This document shows, in pieces, positions 31,130-33,246 of a DNA stretch of 33,246 bases. Position 1 is the stretch's first letter; each line of letters opens with the position of its first letter. Origin of the DNA: an uncultured Pseudomonadota bacterium (GTDB lineage: Bacteria > Pseudomonadota > Gammaproteobacteria > Steroidobacterales > Steroidobacteraceae); contig CAIMCI010000377.1 in the NCBI GenBank assembly GCA_903839465.1, positions 1 through 33,246 of the forward strand, given 5' to 3'. Under the pieces are notes generated by a model that was not told where the DNA came from, did not search any database, and saw only the letters and a list, made by a program, of their open reading frames with translations. The translations under genes and the position numbers were made by a program.

Positions 31130-33246
31130 GTGCGCGTCAATCTGCCGGTCACCAGCGACGAGTATCTCCTCAAGGAGAACTCCGTCATCGTCTCGAATAC
31201 GGACCCCAAGGGCCGCATCACCTACGTCAACCAGGACTTTCTCGACGCCAGCCAGTTCAGCGAGGCGGAGCTCATCGGCAAGGCCCATAACATCGTCCGC
31301 CATCCGGACATGCCGCCGGAGGCGTTCGCCGACCTGTGGCAGACCCTCGAGGCCGGCAAGCCGTGGACCGGTGTCGTCAAGAACCGGCGCAAGGGCGGCG
31401 GATACTACTGGGTACTGGCCAACGTCACGGCCATCCGTGCCGGCGGTACCGTGACCGGCTACATGTCGGTGCGCACCCGCCCCGACCGCCAGACGGTCGC
31501 TGCCTGCGAAGAGATCTACCGCAAATTCCGCGACAAGCAGGCCGCGGGCCTCGCCATCCGCGACGGCAAGGTGGTCAAGGCCGGTCGCTGGCGCGAGGTG
31601 GCGAGGCTCGCCAACCTCCCGCTCGCCGGGCAGGCGGCCCTTGCCGCGGCGTTGCTCGCCCTGCCGTCGCTCCTCCTCGCCGGCTTTGCACTCAGCCGCT
31701 CGGTCCACCTGCCGGTGGCGCTGTGGGCCGGCGCCGTGGCGAGTGCCGCGCTCGGGTTACTTTCACTCGGCAGCTCGACGCGCCGCAGCCAGGCGGTGCT
31801 GGCCGCATCCGCGGCGCGGGTCGAGGCGATGACGCAGGGCAACTTCAACGACATCTTCCCGAGCGACGGCGAAGACGAGATCGCCGTCCTGCAGCGGGCG
31901 CTGCAGTCGCTCAGGACCAAGATCGGCTTCGAGCTCATCGACAGCCAGCGTCGCGCCGCCGATGCGACGCGGATCCGGGTGGCTCTCGACAATGTCGCCT
32001 CGGCGGTCCTGGTGGCCGACCGTGCCGACAACCTGATCTACCTCAACGACGCCGCGCGCACCCTCCTCGCCCGCATCGAGCCGGCCCTGCGGGCGACCCA
32101 GCCGGACTTCTCGCTCGACAAGGTGCTCGGCAGTCCGTTCGACATCGTCAGGGGTGCCGCCGGCGGCAGCGTCGACCTCACGCTCGGCGAGAGCAACGTG
32201 CGCGTCCTCGCCTCGCCGGTCGTCGCCGCGGACGGCGAGCGCATCGGCACGATCGCCCAGTGGATCGACCGTTCGGCCGAGGTCCTGACCGAACGGGAAA
32301 TCGGTGCGGTGGTCGACGCCGCGAGCGCGGGCCATCTGCACTCCCGCGTCCGGATGGACGACAAGGCCGGCTTTTTCGCCAGTCTCGCCGGCGGCATCAA
32401 CGCGATCCTCGATGCCAACGCCAACCTCGTCCGGGAGATGCAGGCCGCGACGCGCGAAGTGGCGATGCGTGCCGACGAGATCTCGCGCGGCAACCTGAAC
32501 CTCAGCCAGCGCACCGAAGAGCAGGCCTCGAGCCTCGAGGAAACGGCCGCCTCGATGGAACAGATGACCTCGTCCGTGCGCCAGACCGCCGACAACGCCG
32601 GTCAGGCGAACCAGCTCGCGGCGGCAGCCCGGACGCAGGCGGAAAAAGGCGGCCAGGTCGTAGCCGAGGCCGTGTCCGCGATGCAGGGCATCAACGTCGC
32701 GAGCAACCGGATTGCCGACATTATCGGTGTCATCGACGAAATAGCCTTCCAGACGAACCTGCTGGCGCTGAACGCCGCTGTCGAAGCCGCGCGGGCCGGT
32801 GACCAGGGTCGCGGCTTTGCCGTCGTCGCCGCCGAGGTCCGTAACCTCGCCTCCCGCAGCGCCGAGGCCGCGAAGGAGATCAAGCACCTGATCCACGACA
32901 GCGTCGAGCGGGTCGCGCAGGGCTCGCGCCTGGTGGACGACTCCGGTGCCACGCTCGCGGAGATCGTCGCGGCCGTGAACAAGGTGACGGCCATCGTCTC
33001 GGAGATTGCTCTGGCGAGCAACGAGCAGGCGACCGGCATCGACCAGGTCAACAAGGCGGTCACGTCGATGGACGAGGTCACCCAGCAGAATGCCGCGCTC
33101 GTCGAGGAAGCGGCCGCGGCGGCCGAGGCACTGCTCAAGCAGGCCCGCCAGCTCGACGAACTGCTGGCCAAGTACGATGTCGGCACGCCGGCAGTGGCGG
33201 CGCGCGAGCCGGCCCCGGCCGGCGCCGAGGCCCACGGCGGGTCGCG
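31130..33246 (+). CDS. Aer-like methyl-accepting chemotaxis protein (partial, C-terminus outside window)
   Basis: The frame is open from a GTG at 31130 to the right edge (705 codons and two bases), so the extreme C-terminus is missing. Domains: an Aer-type PAS (about 10-120; [37 protein letters not shown]), which in Aer binds FAD and senses redox state; two hydrophobic segments (about 163-188 and 193-214) with almost no periplasmic loop; a HAMP-like stretch; a second PAS-like domain (about 283-385; [20 protein letters not shown]); and the methylated signalling hairpin with tip [20 protein letters not shown] then [20 protein letters not shown] (about 530-570). It should signal to CheA/CheW in energy taxis. 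GAGG lies 7 nt before the GTG. No che or flagellar gene is nearby. Confidence 0.86.
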   Translation, partial: MRVNLPVTSDEYLLKENSVIVSNTDPKGRITYVNQDFLDASQFSEAELIGKAHNIVRHPDMPPEAFADLWQTLEAGKPWTGVVKNRRKGGGYYWVLANVTAIRAGGTVTGYMSVRTRPDRQTVAACEEIYRKFRDKQAAGLAIRDGKVVKAGRWREVARLANLPLAGQAALAAALLALPSLLLAGFALSRSVHLPVALWAGAVASAALGLLSLGSSTRRSQAVLAASAARVEAMTQGNFNDIFPSDGEDEIAVLQRALQSLRTKIGFELIDSQRRAADATRIRVALDNVASAVLVADRADNLIYLNDAARTLLARIEPALRATQPDFSLDKVLGSPFDIVRGAAGGSVDLTLGESNVRVLASPVVAADGERIGTIAQWIDRSAEVLTEREIGAVVDAASAGHLHSRVRMDDKAGFFASLAGGINAILDANANLVREMQAATREVAMRADEISRGNLNLSQRTEEQASSLEETAASMEQMTSSVRQTADNAGQANQLAAAARTQAEKGGQVVAEAVSAMQGINVASNRIADIIGVIDEIAFQTNLLALNAAVEAARAGDQGRGFAVVAAEVRNLASRSAEAAKEIKHLIHDSVERVAQGSRLVDDSGATLAEIVAAVNKVTAIVSEIALASNEQATGIDQVNKAVTSMDEVTQQNAALVEEAAAAAEALLKQARQLDELLAKYDVGTPAVAAREPAPAGAEAHGGS

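Noticed and set aside
31336-32802. 488-codon frame on the plus strand inside the chemoreceptor
   Set aside because: Arg/Gly/Pro/Gln-rich shadow; the true frame, open to the window edge, has PAS and MCP motifs.
1-33246. CRISPR arrays, tRNA or rRNA genes, insertion sequences
   Set aside because: No regularly spaced repeats, no tRNA arm consensus in the gaps, no transposase-like protein and no terminal inverted repeats with target duplications were seen by eye.

Overview
This window is very GC-rich DNA, densely packed with genes on both strands. It reads as ordinary chromosome of a Gram-negative proteobacterium: it has a TonB-dependent receptor, a tripartite RND pump, outer-membrane barrels, lipoprotein signals and a chemoreceptor. 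The gene mix (DUF3683 dehydrogenase, serC of the second type, DUF1800/DUF1501 pair, GH3 plus TonB receptor) suggests a gammaproteobacterium near Xanthomonadales, Nevskiales or Steroidobacterales, but that placement is inference. There are 21 protein genes, two of them cut by the window edges. I found no rRNA, tRNA, insertion sequence, prophage or CRISPR array.

Layout. 1-677 (-): partial PHB-depolymerase-type esterase, divergent from an inositol-monophosphatase-family phosphatase (839-1612, +). 1652-7685 (-): giant FAD/Fe-S dehydrogenase of the DUF3683 family, phosphoserine aminotransferase, and a small outer-membrane barrel. 7918-11935 (+): a two-gene exported pair, a lipoprotein with three FN3 domains fused to DUF1800 and a Tat-exported DUF1501 protein. 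11949-16203 (-): TonB-dependent receptor followed by a GH3 beta-glucosidase. 16544-22130 (+): complete RND efflux operon (OMF lipoprotein, adaptor, pump) with overlapping genes. 22155-24449: methyltransferase (-), phosphoesterase lipoprotein (+), small conserved hypothetical (-). 24812-26772 (+): GAF-PAS-NarL-type histidine kinase and a CoA-binding protein. 26769-28896 (-): MetY-type sulfhydrylase and an alpha/beta hydrolase. 29149-30915 (+): acyl-CoA dehydrogenase. 31130-end (+): Aer-like chemoreceptor, open at the right edge.

Functional links. The dehydrogenase-serC neighbourhood suggests oxidation of a D-2-hydroxyacid (possibly D-2-hydroxyglutarate) coupled to serine synthesis. The TonB receptor and GH3 enzyme look like a minimal glycan-uptake unit. 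The DUF1800/DUF1501 pair is a translationally coupled exported system of unknown function and is the most interesting uncharacterised item. Many long open frames opposite or alongside real genes are artefacts of high GC and are left out.
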